DNA from: Planctomycetota bacterium
Lineage (GTDB): Bacteria > Planctomycetota > Planctomycetia > Pirellulales > Pirellulaceae
NCBI GenBank assembly: GCA_963204915.1
Contig: CAUJHS010000031.1
Coordinates: 248,001 to 312,000 of the forward strand
Direction: 5' to 3'
Length of the DNA stretch: 64,000 bases
A program made the translations under genes and the position numbers. Under the pieces are notes generated by a model that did not search any database, had not been told where the DNA came from, and worked only from the letters and a program-made list of their open reading frames with translations. The stretch's first letter is position 1. Each line of letters opens with the position of its first letter. Below, one piece after another: positions 20,211 to 29,295 of this stretch.

Positions 20211-22012
20211 GGGTTTTCTTGAATGCGATGAATCGTATCGACCGTAGGCGAGTCCAAGACTTGCTCACGGCCTGAAGGCCAAAGGATTTCAATCTTGTCG
20301 ACGGCGGCGTGTGGTCCGAGTCCGAAATGGAGCCGTCTTTGATTCTGGGCGGAGTATCCGCTGGCGGCGGTCAAAACCTGCAATTGTTGCTGTCCGTTCC
20401 AATGGACGCGAACCTGCGCTCCCACCGCACTTCGGTTGCTGCGAGAGCCCTCTAGCTCGAACGCAATCCAATGATGTTTGGGATCGACATGATTTCGATA
20501 GAGCAGCAACGGTCCTGCTTGATTGGCGACGAGCACATCCAAAGCGCCTCGGTTTTGCAGATCCGCCAACGCTACCGCCCGGCCGTCAAAGGTGTCGGTC
20601 ACGCCGAGGGCCTGAGCCACCTCGTTGAACCCGCCGGAGCCATTATTCAACCAAACTCGTTTGTGCTGGTAACCCGACAGACTACGGCCATTCATGGCAG
20701 GCCAATTGCGCGCGTCGGAAATAATGCGGCTGTGCCCCCCGGTGATTTCGGCGAAGTCGTACCAGTACGTCGTGCCAGGATCGCCCGAGACATAGCCATT
20801 CGTGAGATAAAGATCGAGAGCGCCATCGTTATTCAAGTCGCCAAACTGCGCTCCGAAACTCCAACCTCCCAGTTCAATTCCCATGACCGACGCCATGTTT
20901 TGAAACTGGAGCGCGCCCGGTTGCAGGGGAAGCCACAGATTGTTCCCTTGAATCAACACGCCTTCTTCCGAGATGTTGGTCTGATAAATCGCGAGCGAAC
21001 CGTTATTGAGCACGTCGCCAACGGCCGCATTCATACCGCTTTTGGGCGCCAGGCCAATCCCGGTTTCTTTGGCGACTTCTCGAAAACGGCGTTTTCCGTT
21101 TTCGACCTGATTGATGTACAACTCCGCCACCCCGTAATCATTCGCCAGGTACAGGTCGGGCTCGTTGTCGCCGTTAAAGTCGGCCGCGACGGTGGCCAAA
21201 GTCCAGCGCGTACTCGAAATGCCGACGTCGCTCGTCACGTCGACAAACGCGCCCTTTCCGGTATTGCGAAGTAACCACTTGCGGCCGCCGTTGTTGGCGT
21301 ATTCAAAACTTTCCGGCATGATCCGCGTGTGCGACAGCGATTCCAGTCGCACGTCGTCCGGCCAGTAACCGGCGATGAACAAATCGATCCAGCCATCCCG
21401 GTCGTAGTCAAACCAGGTGGCCGTACCGGCGTTGATCCATTCGGGAAGGCCGGCGGTATCGCTGACGCGCTTGAACCCCCGACCGGCTTCGTTGTGAAAC
21501 AACTCGGGACTTCCCCATTTGTAAACCAACAGGTCTTCGTAACCGTCATTATCGTAGTCGGCCCAAACCGAACCCATACATGCGCCAGTCCCCGGTTGAT
21601 TGAGATCGGCGACGCCGAGCGCTTCCGCCACGTCGCGAAACGTGCCGTCCTGCTGGTTTCGATACAGGCGATTGAGGCTGCCAGGGCTGCTGTTGGTGAC
21701 GTAGACATCCGACCAACCGTCGCCGTCGAAGTCGGCCACAGAAACCGCCGCCCCCATGGCGGCGACTTGCGGGCCGATGTGGTCCAACTGCGGATCGATG
21801 GCGGGCCGCGTGTGTCGAAAGTCGAGCCCGACCGCCTTGGCGGATTCTTCAAGCCATAGCCCGTAGCGATCCAACAACGCCTGCTGATCGGGTTCACTCG
21901 TCGATCTTGGCGCCGCGGAATCGGTTTGCGCGACGCGCTGGTAGATGGCCGGACCGGCAATCAGGCTGACGAAGCAAAGACTTAGCAAAACGCGTTTTTG
22001 ATTGAATGTCAT
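20207..22012 (-). CDS. FG-GAP/ASPIC-UnbV (CRTAC1-like) exported protein
   Basis: 601 residues from the ATG at 22012, chosen because it forms an ATGA overlap with the preceding stop and starts just before a hydrophobic signal or anchor (about residues 7-25); a longer frame to 22105 would overlap the upstream gene by 97 nt. FG-GAP/VCBS calcium-loop motifs (DFDGDGWSD, DYDNDGYED, DFNGDNEPD, DLNNDGALD) fill the middle. The last 75 or so residues (GAQVRVHWNGQ ... HFGLGPHAAVDKIEILWPSG) match the ASPIC/UnbV domain. Predicted location is periplasmic or cell surface, beta-propeller fold. UnbV proteins have no established biochemical role; pairing with the UnbU-like gene is a known conserved association. 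Domain assignment is strong, function unknown. Confidence 0.88.
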   Translation of the reverse strand: MTFNQKRVLLSLCFVSLIAGPAIYQRVAQTDSAAPRSTSEPDQQALLDRYGLWLEESAKAVGLDFRHTRPAIDPQLDHIGPQVAAMGAAVSVADFDGDGWSDVYVTNSSPGSLNRLYRNQQDGTFRDVAEALGVADLNQPGTGACMGSVWADYDNDGYEDLLVYKWGSPELFHNEAGRGFKRVSDTAGLPEWINAGTATWFDYDRDGWIDLFIAGYWPDDVRLESLSHTRIMPESFEYANNGGRKWLLRNTGKGAFVDVTSDVGISSTRWTLATVAADFNGDNEPDLYLANDYGVAELYINQVENGKRRFREVAKETGIGLAPKSGMNAAVGDVLNNGSLAIYQTNISEEGVLIQGNNLWLPLQPGALQFQNMASVMGIELGGWSFGAQFGDLNNDGALDLYLTNGYVSGDPGTTYWYDFAEITGGHSRIISDARNWPAMNGRSLSGYQHKRVWLNNGSGGFNEVAQALGVTDTFDGRAVALADLQNRGALDVLVANQAGPLLLYRNHVDPKHHWIAFELEGSRSNRSAVGAQVRVHWNGQQQLQVLTAASGYSAQNQRRLHFGLGPHAAVDKIEILWPSGREQVLDSPTVDTIHRIQENP

Positions 22013-25000
22013 GAGTCGTCTCCCAACGCGCTGCGGCCCTGGGCAGGCCACAAGCCACGTCCAAAGTGATGCGGTGCCACGTAGCGGGTGTGAAACCGCC
22101 GCCAATCTTCTTGATGTGTCTGATAGACCGGATCGTCGTATAGTTCGCCGCTGGGCACGCTGTAGTCGCCGTTTTTATGCGTTGGCAAAGGATGCACGGT
22201 GCGCGAGTGCGTCGTGTTGTAATCGCCGTCTTTGACCCAACCGTCGCCAATCAGCACGAAGCTGCGCTTCCATCCTTGGCGCGGCGGAGGGGGCGCGGCG
22301 AACTTCAAGACCATCTCATCACCCGCGTTCATGATGACGTAACGATCGTCCACGGCGTTTAACAATTCGCGCACATCGCCGAACCTCGTGTAATACCCTT
22401 CCAAATCGCGCCACCGTTGCGCGAAACCGGCGAGCCGGTCGTACAAAGGAAGATCGGGCTTACGCCGATCCAGCGGAGTCAATTCGGAGAAACCTCGATA
22501 ACGCAACTCCGCCGATTGCGCGGCAAGGCGTGTGGTCTCCATTATTTCCGTTTCTGGCGCCACAGCCCAGCCAAGATAATCCCAATATACTTCTAGGTTT
22601 GTTCTCAGCCGGAAATGTTTCTGGCCTGATTGCAGCAAATCTTGCGGTAACGCAATCAATACGGTTTTGTTCTTCCCAGCCGGAAAACCAAGATCCTGCG
22701 ACTCCGTACGCCAGGAGCCGTCGGCCTGAGCGGCTTCCAAGATTAAGCCGTACGGCCGGGCAAAGTCGCCCTGCGACATGGCCACATTGAGCGAGCTGTC
22801 GGTAGGGTAGATCCAACCATGACCTACCAGGTACACCGTTCGGTTCGTGGGTACGTCCTCAGGCAATGTGAACGCAACCCAATGATCGGCAGCGACTCCT
22901 TGAAACGTTCCAAGTTCGAACGAGTCAACGTAGACGCCGTCGATCGCGCGCAACGCGTCGAAAACGTCGCGCCCCGATTCGTCCTGCGCGCCCATCACGG
23001 GTTGAGAAGGCGTAACGGTTTTCACGTTCAGTTCGGGCGGAGCCGATGCAACAAAGCGTTCGTCGACAAACGCCTCGACCGTGTCAGGATGATCGACAGC
23101 CATGAGCGAGATGTGGTCGAAAAAGTGCGTCTCCCAGAGGTCCGCGGTGATACGCAGTTCATAGACGCCGTCCTGTGGCGTAAGAAGCTCGCCGGGAATC
23201 TTGATCCAATCCTCGGTTTGGTTGACGCCCGCCGTGTCTTGCGAATTGATTTTCAATCCGAGAGGCGATCGCCAGATAAAATCTTTGACGAACGCCAGCC
23301 CGTCTTGGTTACGAGCAAACACAAAGGGACACGAGCCTTTCAACCGTTGTTGAGCGATGGCCGTTTGATCCGCCTTCAGATCGAACTCGGCTTGAACGGA
23401 GCCATTCGGCCACACAATGCGTGCGACGGCGGCGCGGGCATGCATACCGAGTCCAAAATGAACATCGGGTGATCCGATCGGCGCGGCTTGGATTAAGCGA
23501 CCGGCTCGAACTTCAATGCGGCCTCCCAAGCCAAATGCGTTGATCCGCTGATCGCCCGCGTTGGGATTGGCTCGTGGGCGAACGACCTGCCAATGATATC
23601 CCTTTGTTCCCTTGCCCAGCGATATTCGTCCGCCTTCGCCCGACATGCCGGTCAAGTCGAGTTGACCATCACCATTGACATCCGCCACCGAAGTCACAAA
23701 AAACGACGGCGAGCGTTCGAGGTGATGGAACGCCATGTTGGAATCGTTCAGCCAAATCCTTGTGTCGGCTCCGATCGACGCGATTATGTCGATCGCGCCG
23801 TTGTTATCCAGGTCGGCCAAGTTGAGCGACGTCTGGCGCTGATCGACGAACTTAGCGAGATCCGGCGCATTGGGCCATCGCGTCAATTCACGGTGTGACC
23901 TGGCTCGCTGGTTCGAGTCAAAAGTGAACTGGTGAAGGGCGCCTTCAAGATCGAGGCCTACCACGTCAAATAAGCCATCCTGGTTGAGGTCGCCCACGCC
24001 GCTTGCCGCCATCGCGGAGCCATCCGCAAGCGGCTCTGCAGGGGAAAAAAGCCCGGCTCGTTCATTCCAGGAAACGAGCAATTGATTGTTGCGGTCAAGT
24101 AAAGCGAGATCGCCGTCGCCATCGTTGTCCAAATCGATCCAATGCAGCTCACACGGTGCGGGCAGTGCGTTGAGCGCGTCGGTGGGAGTGAAGCTGGAGT
24201 CGCCATTGTTGCGTAGAAGTTGCGACGAGCCATCGACTTGAGCGACGAGCAAATCCAGGTCGCCATCGGCCTCAAAATCGAACGTCCAGACGCCGTCTCC
24301 AGGTTGTTCAAAACTCGCACGTTCACCGGTTGGCGTCCATTGCGTGAATTGCCCTTGTTCATTCTGAAAGTGAATGGCGATTCCGGCTGAGCCGACCAAC
24401 ACCAGGTCTTGCCGAAAATCGGCGTTCAGATCGACCGGCAAAACCGCATGGACGCTGACTGGCGCGGTCGAACCGTCGTGGGGGAATGGCAATTTTATCG
24501 TCGTTCCCACCTGAAGCACATTATCGCGAAGCGCTATACCTGCGGGAGGCTGATCGTCGGAAAGCACGGCCGACAAGAACAACGCGGTTGACCGCCCTTC
24601 GTTCGGATTCGCTTGATTCGCGTCAGGCTGGTCTTGAAACGTAAGCGCTAAGTCCGCTTCCGCCGCATCCGGCTTGGGTTCGGCTAGCGCAACGAACTCG
24701 CGAAGCGGAGTTCCGACCGATCCTCCCGTTACGCCAAGCGTTAAAAGACTTTCTTGATAACTGGGCGCCGACTTACTTACGTTCTCAAAGAAGGTCAAAA
24801 ATTTCGCCGCTTCGGTGAATTGGCCCGATTCGGCTGCGGCCTTGGCCGACGCAAACTGTTGCGTTGCCAGTTCGCTCCACTCGGCGCGTCGCTGTTCGAG
24901 AACGTCCAACGCTTCGTTTAGTTGCGATGCATCTTCAAGTCTTGCGGCAAGGCGCGCTCTCTGGAACTGCGCCGCCGTGTTCTGAGGATGCTGCTGGAGA

Positions 25001-25539
25001 ATGCGGTTGATGAGGTCAAGCCGTTCACGAGGCGAGGATTCACCACCGGTCCGTTCGACTAACGACGCGAGCATGTACAATGCCGCTGCGTCGGGCTCCG
25101 AGATTTGCCTGAGGCGTTGAATTGCCTGATCGAACGCTCCGGATCGTTCCTCCACAAGCGCTTGAAGCATGACGATTTGATGGTTCTCGGGCGCTAAAGC
25201 AGCGGCCTTCTTGAGCGCTTCAACCGCCGCGGGGGTCTCGTTGAGTCGAAGGTGAGCGATCGCGAGATTCGCCCAAACGGCAGGTTCATCCGGAATGGTC
25301 GTGGAGAGGTCTTGGAACGACGCGATGGCGCGTTGGTTCGCTTCAACATCGAGCGCCGCAACGCCCACATAAAACTTTTCAACATCGTCGGCCGATGCCG
25401 TTTCAACACCGTTCAAATCTGGTTTCAAATCAGGGCGCATCACCAACCAAATGATTGCGCCGCCAGCGATCAGCAAGACCGCGGCTAACGCGATCCAAAT
25501 GCCGTGTGCTGTCAAACTCTTCGGATCTTCGTTACTCAT
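22009..25539 (-). CDS. TPR + FG-GAP + ASPIC-like membrane-anchored protein
   Basis: 1,176 residues. A single N-terminal transmembrane segment (about 13-33) is followed by TPR-like helices (about 58-230: ANLAIAHLRLNETPAAVEAL, ALKKAAALAPEN), then FG-GAP motifs (DLNADFRQD, DFEADGDLD, DLDNDGDGD, DLDNNGAID, DVNGDGQLD; about 350-660) and an ASPIC-like segment (about 665-740: GRIEVRAGRL ... HFGLGMHARAAVARIVWPNG). The last 430 or so residues are a beta-rich region I cannot assign. The start overlaps the previous gene's stop by 4 nt (ATGA), and its own TGA overlaps the next ATG. Topology suggests an anchored scaffold facing the periplasm that works with the smaller ASPIC protein downstream (inference). 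Confidence 0.85.
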   Translation of the reverse strand: MSNEDPKSLTAHGIWIALAAVLLIAGGAIIWLVMRPDLKPDLNGVETASADDVEKFYVGVAALDVEANQRAIASFQDLSTTIPDEPAVWANLAIAHLRLNETPAAVEALKKAAALAPENHQIVMLQALVEERSGAFDQAIQRLRQISEPDAAALYMLASLVERTGGESSPRERLDLINRILQQHPQNTAAQFQRARLAARLEDASQLNEALDVLEQRRAEWSELATQQFASAKAAAESGQFTEAAKFLTFFENVSKSAPSYQESLLTLGVTGGSVGTPLREFVALAEPKPDAAEADLALTFQDQPDANQANPNEGRSTALFLSAVLSDDQPPAGIALRDNVLQVGTTIKLPFPHDGSTAPVSVHAVLPVDLNADFRQDLVLVGSAGIAIHFQNEQGQFTQWTPTGERASFEQPGDGVWTFDFEADGDLDLLVAQVDGSSQLLRNNGDSSFTPTDALNALPAPCELHWIDLDNDGDGDLALLDRNNQLLVSWNERAGLFSPAEPLADGSAMAASGVGDLNQDGLFDVVGLDLEGALHQFTFDSNQRARSHRELTRWPNAPDLAKFVDQRQTSLNLADLDNNGAIDIIASIGADTRIWLNDSNMAFHHLERSPSFFVTSVADVNGDGQLDLTGMSGEGGRISLGKGTKGYHWQVVRPRANPNAGDQRINAFGLGGRIEVRAGRLIQAAPIGSPDVHFGLGMHARAAVARIVWPNGSVQAEFDLKADQTAIAQQRLKGSCPFVFARNQDGLAFVKDFIWRSPLGLKINSQDTAGVNQTEDWIKIPGELLTPQDGVYELRITADLWETHFFDHISLMAVDHPDTVEAFVDERFVASAPPELNVKTVTPSQPVMGAQDESGRDVFDALRAIDGVYVDSFELGTFQGVAADHWVAFTLPEDVPTNRTVYLVGHGWIYPTDSSLNVAMSQGDFARPYGLILEAAQADGSWRTESQDLGFPAGKNKTVLIALPQDLLQSGQKHFRLRTNLEVYWDYLGWAVAPETEIMETTRLAAQSAELRYRGFSELTPLDRRKPDLPLYDRLAGFAQRWRDLEGYYTRFGDVRELLNAVDDRYVIMNAGDEMVLKFAAPPPPRQGWKRSFVLIGDGWVKDGDYNTTHSRTVHPLPTHKNGDYSVPSGELYDDPVYQTHQEDWRRFHTRYVAPHHFGRGLWPAQGRSALGDDS

Positions 25540-26165
25540 TTGGCTACGACTTGCGGGTTCCCGACGATGACTGCTTGCAACTCTTGGTTAGGGCGAACCT
25601 TCGTTTCAGTTTGAATGGTCCGCCAGCGACGCACCATTCCCAGGGTCCACAAACCGCCGAAGAGTACGAACGGGAACAGATAAATCAGTACATCCCAAGC
25701 GCCGGCGCCGGGGGGTGTTGCTTCAACCTCCGTCATAAGTTCGCTAGTTTTCCCTTGTGGCGAATGAACGACAATGCCAATCGACCACATTTCCTGTTGG
25801 TCGAAATAGGGTTCGGCCAGGAACTGGATTCGATTCCGCATGGCTTGTTGTGTTGCGGGATACGTCTTCCTCGCGAGACGCCCATTGGCCGGTTCGACCC
25901 ACACCTCGACCCGTGGCGGCTCAAGGGATGAGGCGGTCTCACCTGGCGACGTCGACCGCGGTTCGGTGATCACGTAGAACGTGGCTTCGCCAATGTCGGG
26001 ATCGGCCCAAACCGAAACAACGTAATCGGGCGTTGCTTGATCGACGAGGATGGGGAACGGCGGCCCCTCATGGGCGCTCGCCCAATGGCAACAACACAAC
26101 AAGAATGCCGCACTCAGCATCGCCACGGCTTGGGGTTGATTGTTGCGTTGTAGGTACGCGGTCAT
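25536..26165 (-). CDS. Signal-peptide protein with C-terminal membrane anchor, unknown family
   Basis: 209 residues. An N-terminal signal peptide (about 1-31, ending near ASA-HEG), a beta-rich domain of about 120 residues (VSVWADPDIGEATFYV ... MWSIGIVVHS) and one transmembrane helix near 160-178 before a short basic tail. A strong Shine-Dalgarno AGGAGG lies just upstream of the ATG, one nucleotide after the polyferredoxin stop. It resembles small periplasmic partners in FixH-like or cupric-type gene sets, but I cannot name a family. Its place between the polyferredoxin and the ASPIC genes suggests a structural or assembly role in the same complex (inference). Confidence 0.75.
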   Translation of the reverse strand: MTAYLQRNNQPQAVAMLSAAFLLCCCHWASAHEGPPFPILVDQATPDYVVSVWADPDIGEATFYVITEPRSTSPGETASSLEPPRVEVWVEPANGRLARKTYPATQQAMRNRIQFLAEPYFDQQEMWSIGIVVHSPQGKTSELMTEVEATPPGAGAWDVLIYLFPFVLFGGLWTLGMVRRWRTIQTETKVRPNQELQAVIVGNPQVVAK

Positions 26166-26166
26166 C

Positions 26167-27687
26167 TTACCCTCCTAGGAATGTGCCGCGCATGTCCATC
26201 GGTTGAGTCAATATCCAACAGGCGCTTGCAAAAAGCACGGTGTTCAAACACGCCCAGGGCGCGAAGGCCTGTAACGTTCGAAGCGGCGCAAAATCGGCTG
26301 CAAGCCGCCACGCAACCAAGAGCGAACCAAGCAAACCAAGCCCGAGGAAGCCCAACTCGATGGGATACACCACCGACTCAGGCAGGCCGCCTAACTGCCA
26401 CTGCGGGGCGCCTAACACAGACCATCCGACCAGCGATCGGGCTGCATGTTGCGTCACCGGGACGACCGTGAGCGCACCCGTAAAGAAGTGAAATCCGTAG
26501 TGCGCCAGCCACACGCCAAACCCCAGGGGAACTAACGAACGTGTGAACCGGTTGATAATCGACCATACCGTGTCGGTTCGCTTACTGGCGAGACGGGCGC
26601 ACACGGCTGCCGCCGCCAACAAAACAAACGGTTCAACAATCAACACGGCAAAGAACAGCATCCCCAGAATCGGCCACTCCACCGTCAAGCCTGTGTACTG
26701 GGCGATGGTTTGCTCAACCACATACACCGGGCTGGTCATTGCAAATGCATTGAGGAGCGCTCCGAAGACAAAGACAATTATTAGCACCGTCCAGTCGGAA
26801 CGGTCGTTCAAACTGCCGATGCCCGAGCGAGATCGTCCTTCGGCCAGAGTTTCTCCGGGAAGCCGCGCCAGCAGGCCGACGTTGTCATGCGGACACGCAT
26901 AGACACAATCGAGACAAAAAGTGCAATCCAGGTTGCCGACTTTACGAGGTTGAAATAACGCCAGTTCACATCCGCGCTGGATGATCGGCAAAGCGTCAGC
27001 GTTGGCAGTGCTCGGTCGTTCGTATTCGACATCAAAACGACGCCCGCGGATACAGTCTTTGGTCGAACAGCGCGTGCAGGTATCCGGATCGCGTACGGCC
27101 ACTTCGAGCGGCGACATCGTCGATCCTAGAAAATTAAACTGACCGACGGGACAAACATATTTGCAGAACGACGCCCGTCGAAATACGGCGTCGACGGCCA
27201 ACGCCGCGGCAAAGTACGCGACGATGAGCACGCCCGTCCACCAGGGGTCGCCCCAAAGATCGAACAGTTCATAGGCGAACAACACCCCAACAAACAGCGC
27301 AATCGCGGGGTACTTGTTGCGCAATCGGCGCGGCCAATTCCAACGCGGGGTAAAGAACTTTCTGGCGATCTCTCGCGGCAACATGAAGGGGCACGCCATG
27401 CAGAAAAAATTACCGGCTAACAACACCGCCAAGACAACCAGGCCGCGAAAATGCACCCAGGTCAACAAGGCGCCGAGGTTTTTCGGGGCCAATTGAGGTC
27501 CCCAAAACGCGTGCGCCGCCATGATGACTGATACGATAAATACCAGCGCTTGCAGCGTCATTCGCGACTTTCGCCACTGCAAAAACGGCCCAATCATTGG
27601 CGTACGCAGCAAATCGAATCGGTGCGCCGAATCTGTGGGCGGTAATTGCGAGGCGGTTTCCGGCGGTAGTGACGAGCAGCCTTTCAC
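26167..27687 (-). CDS. Membrane polyferredoxin (NapH/CcoG/NosR-type 4Fe-4S protein)
   Basis: 506 residues with multiple transmembrane helices. Cysteine motifs: C96xxCP and C175xxxCP in the membrane-loop style of NapH/NosR; C204xxCxxxxC212; isolated C240; and a complete ferredoxin motif C255xxCxxCxxxC265P. Such proteins move electrons across or along the cytoplasmic membrane between quinol or ferredoxin and periplasmic acceptors. Start is GTG at 27687, preferred because it forms a GTGA overlap with the upstream lipoprotein stop; an internal ATG at residue 31 is the alternative. The first ferredoxin-like motif (204-212) has atypical spacing, so one cluster may be ligated with C240 or be absent. 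The C-terminal half has further membrane helices and no cofactor motif. Confidence 0.85.
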   Translation of the reverse strand: MKGCSSLPPETASQLPPTDSAHRFDLLRTPMIGPFLQWRKSRMTLQALVFIVSVIMAAHAFWGPQLAPKNLGALLTWVHFRGLVVLAVLLAGNFFCMACPFMLPREIARKFFTPRWNWPRRLRNKYPAIALFVGVLFAYELFDLWGDPWWTGVLIVAYFAAALAVDAVFRRASFCKYVCPVGQFNFLGSTMSPLEVAVRDPDTCTRCSTKDCIRGRRFDVEYERPSTANADALPIIQRGCELALFQPRKVGNLDCTFCLDCVYACPHDNVGLLARLPGETLAEGRSRSGIGSLNDRSDWTVLIIVFVFGALLNAFAMTSPVYVVEQTIAQYTGLTVEWPILGMLFFAVLIVEPFVLLAAAAVCARLASKRTDTVWSIINRFTRSLVPLGFGVWLAHYGFHFFTGALTVVPVTQHAARSLVGWSVLGAPQWQLGGLPESVVYPIELGFLGLGLLGSLLVAWRLAADFAPLRTLQAFAPWACLNTVLFASACWILTQPMDMRGTFLGG

Positions 27688-28109
27688 GGTCGCTGGACTC
27701 CCGGCACGTCAACCTTTTCGTCGATCTGACGACCGTCAGCCAACTGACCCGTTAGCAGCAGGAACCAATCGCCTCCCATGGTGAACTCAATTGTCCCCAC
27801 ATACTGCCCTGGCTCTGCTTCACGCAGTGTGGTGAACACGGGCTTCATCCCGGCGTGATTCATGTTCCCCTCGACTTCGAGCGCGCCCACAGAAAGTGGT
27901 TGTCCGGCGCCGTCGGTCAACTTGATCGCCAGATCGGCTTGGCCGACTTTGGGCGGGCTTGGCTCGATTTCTACCTGAATCTCGGCCTTAACGGCAGGTT
28001 GTTCGGCTCGCTGGCAACCACCGACGAGTCCCATCAAACCCAGTAAGAAAAGCGAAACGCCCGGAAACTTTGAAGGCGAATATCCTAGACCCACGCCAGT
28101 TCCTCTCAT
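27684..28109 (-). CDS. FixH/YtkA-like lipoprotein
   Basis: 141 residues from the ATG at 28109, which overlaps the upstream stop (ATGA); longer frames run into the neighbouring gene. The signal peptide ends in a lipobox LVGGC (Cys32), indicating a lipid-anchored periplasmic protein. The mature part is an Ig-like domain with the GNMNHAGM motif (81-88) followed by an E-G-Y-G-I-F-MGGDW-L pattern, as in the FixH/YtkA-like family often found with copper handling or cytochrome oxidase assembly. The Met/His-rich loop could bind a metal (inference). Placement immediately before the polyferredoxin mirrors the FixG-FixH pairing (CcoG is the FixG-type ferredoxin). Confidence 0.8.
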   Translation of the reverse strand: MRGTGVGLGYSPSKFPGVSLFLLGLMGLVGGCQRAEQPAVKAEIQVEIEPSPPKVGQADLAIKLTDGAGQPLSVGALEVEGNMNHAGMKPVFTTLREAEPGQYVGTIEFTMGGDWFLLLTGQLADGRQIDEKVDVPGVQRP

Positions 28110-28306
28110 TTCTCGACCACGTGGGTTTCCTTGGCGCTCCACAGGAGACCGATAGCGCCAACGGCCATCAGTCCGCAAAGTGCAAGAGCGACACGCGCGC
28201 CGATCATCTTCGACGAAGGTTGTTCGCCTGCCCAAATCCAACCCGCAATCGATAAACCTATAACGGCCAGTAAGAAAAACGACATTAACGATCGAATGAG
28301 ATTCAT
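28106..28306 (-). CDS. Small two-helix membrane protein
   Basis: 66 residues from the ATG at 28306: two hydrophobic helices (about 6-25 and 38-58) joined by a short polar loop, with no cofactor-binding residues. The frame extends to 28408, but that would overlap the upstream gene, so the internal ATG is preferred; no clear Shine-Dalgarno supports either. Its stop overlaps the lipoprotein start by 4 nt. It is probably an accessory subunit of the operon-encoded membrane complex (inference from position only). Confidence 0.6.
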   Translation of the reverse strand: MNLIRSLMSFFLLAVIGLSIAGWIWAGEQPSSKMIGARVALALCGLMAVGAIGLLWSAKETHVVEK

Positions 28307-28368
28307 GACTCGGGTTTTCAAGCAAAGTTCGATTTTCCACGCCAGAACATTCGCGGCAAATGGACGAC

Positions 28369-28965
28369 TCAGGCTTTCGCCGTTCGCGGATGCCACGAGC
28401 AAGTGCATCCCATGTGCGGTTCTTCCCCCGGCAAGGGGAACATGTGATAGAACATCGCGATACCCATGGGAATGGTCACGGCGGTGTTGTAAAGCAAATG
28501 CAGTTCAACGCGCGGCAACACCAACTGCGCCATGCTTAGCGGTACAGGCGAGCCAAACAAATTTTGCCCGAGTATCGCTTGGCCCTGGAGCAGTCCGTGC
28601 TCAATGTGGTGCCAAAACTGAATCCAAAACGCGATCATCCACCAGGTGTACGATCGGCCCACAAAGCCCTTCCGTAAAACCCAAAAGGCAACCAGCATGA
28701 CCAGCGCATAAAGGTAATGTAGCGCCTCGGACGAAATGAGCCAGGGAAACCAAAGTCCTAAGACTCCGCGCGACTCGGGAATCGGCCAACCCAACACGTA
28801 GATTTGCAGTGCTTGCGCCAAATGCTCGGACCAGTGCGCCAGCACGATCGCGGTGTACGTCAAAAGGGCGGGTTTATGCCACTGCTGATTCAATTTGTCA
28901 GACAACGATAATGGCTTGCCGGGTTGGTAGGCGCAGACATTCGAAGCCGGATTTGCCGTACTCAT
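28369..28965 (-). CDS. His-rich multi-pass membrane protein, unknown family
   Basis: 198 residues, first gene of the eight-gene operon. The ATG at 28965 has an AGGA Shine-Dalgarno about 8 nt upstream; the frame could reach 29025 but without better support. About four transmembrane segments carry paired histidines: H44-W-S-E-H48, H83, H119-H-I-E-H123, H156 and H174, plus Cys187/Cys189 in the C-terminal tail. Such HxxxH and HHxxH pairs in membrane helices often ligate haem or a di-metal centre, so a redox role beside the polyferredoxin is plausible (inference). I do not recognise the family. Confidence 0.75.
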   Translation of the reverse strand: MSTANPASNVCAYQPGKPLSLSDKLNQQWHKPALLTYTAIVLAHWSEHLAQALQIYVLGWPIPESRGVLGLWFPWLISSEALHYLYALVMLVAFWVLRKGFVGRSYTWWMIAFWIQFWHHIEHGLLQGQAILGQNLFGSPVPLSMAQLVLPRVELHLLYNTAVTIPMGIAMFYHMFPLPGEEPHMGCTCSWHPRTAKA

Positions 28966-29295
28966 GCAGTCGTTCCTAAAACAAGCGAAATTCGTTTCAA
29001 AGACATTCGCGCAAACGCGACACAACGGACGTTCGCAATAAAGGATGCGTGACGCAGCGGTTGACCCGTCAAGAAGATGGGTACGCAGCGCGGCGAAGGT
29101 TGGTTCCTATGACCGCGCAGAGCCAAGTTTGCAATGGCGCCTCTCCGGCTAGCATTGGTTCGGTCGACGCATCGAATCCCGAACGGTTGCTAACGTAGCT
29201 TCCGCAACATGCGTCAAGTCACGCGGGAACAGGAACATCGCCCAGATTTTGAAAACCGACGATGCTCACCCACAGCAGAAGCGACGTCGCCTCGT
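28966..29295. other. Intergenic region upstream of the UnbU/UnbV operon
   Basis: 330 nt between two minus-strand genes, presumably holding the operon promoter. It contains the dyad TTGAC-CC-GTCAA (29061-29072), about 96 nt before the first ATG. Read on the minus strand this supplies a TTGACG hexamer but no well-spaced -10. No gene seen. Confidence 0.4.

Noticed and set aside
19287-22012. Enediyne biosynthetic gene cluster suggested by UnbU and UnbV homologues
   Set aside because: No iterative PKS, thioesterase or tailoring genes occur nearby; these families also occur widely outside enediyne loci.
22013-22105. 31-residue N-terminal extension of the UnbV-like protein
   Set aside because: It would overlap the upstream gene by 97 nt and hide the signal or anchor; the ATGA-coupled ATG at 22012 fits better.
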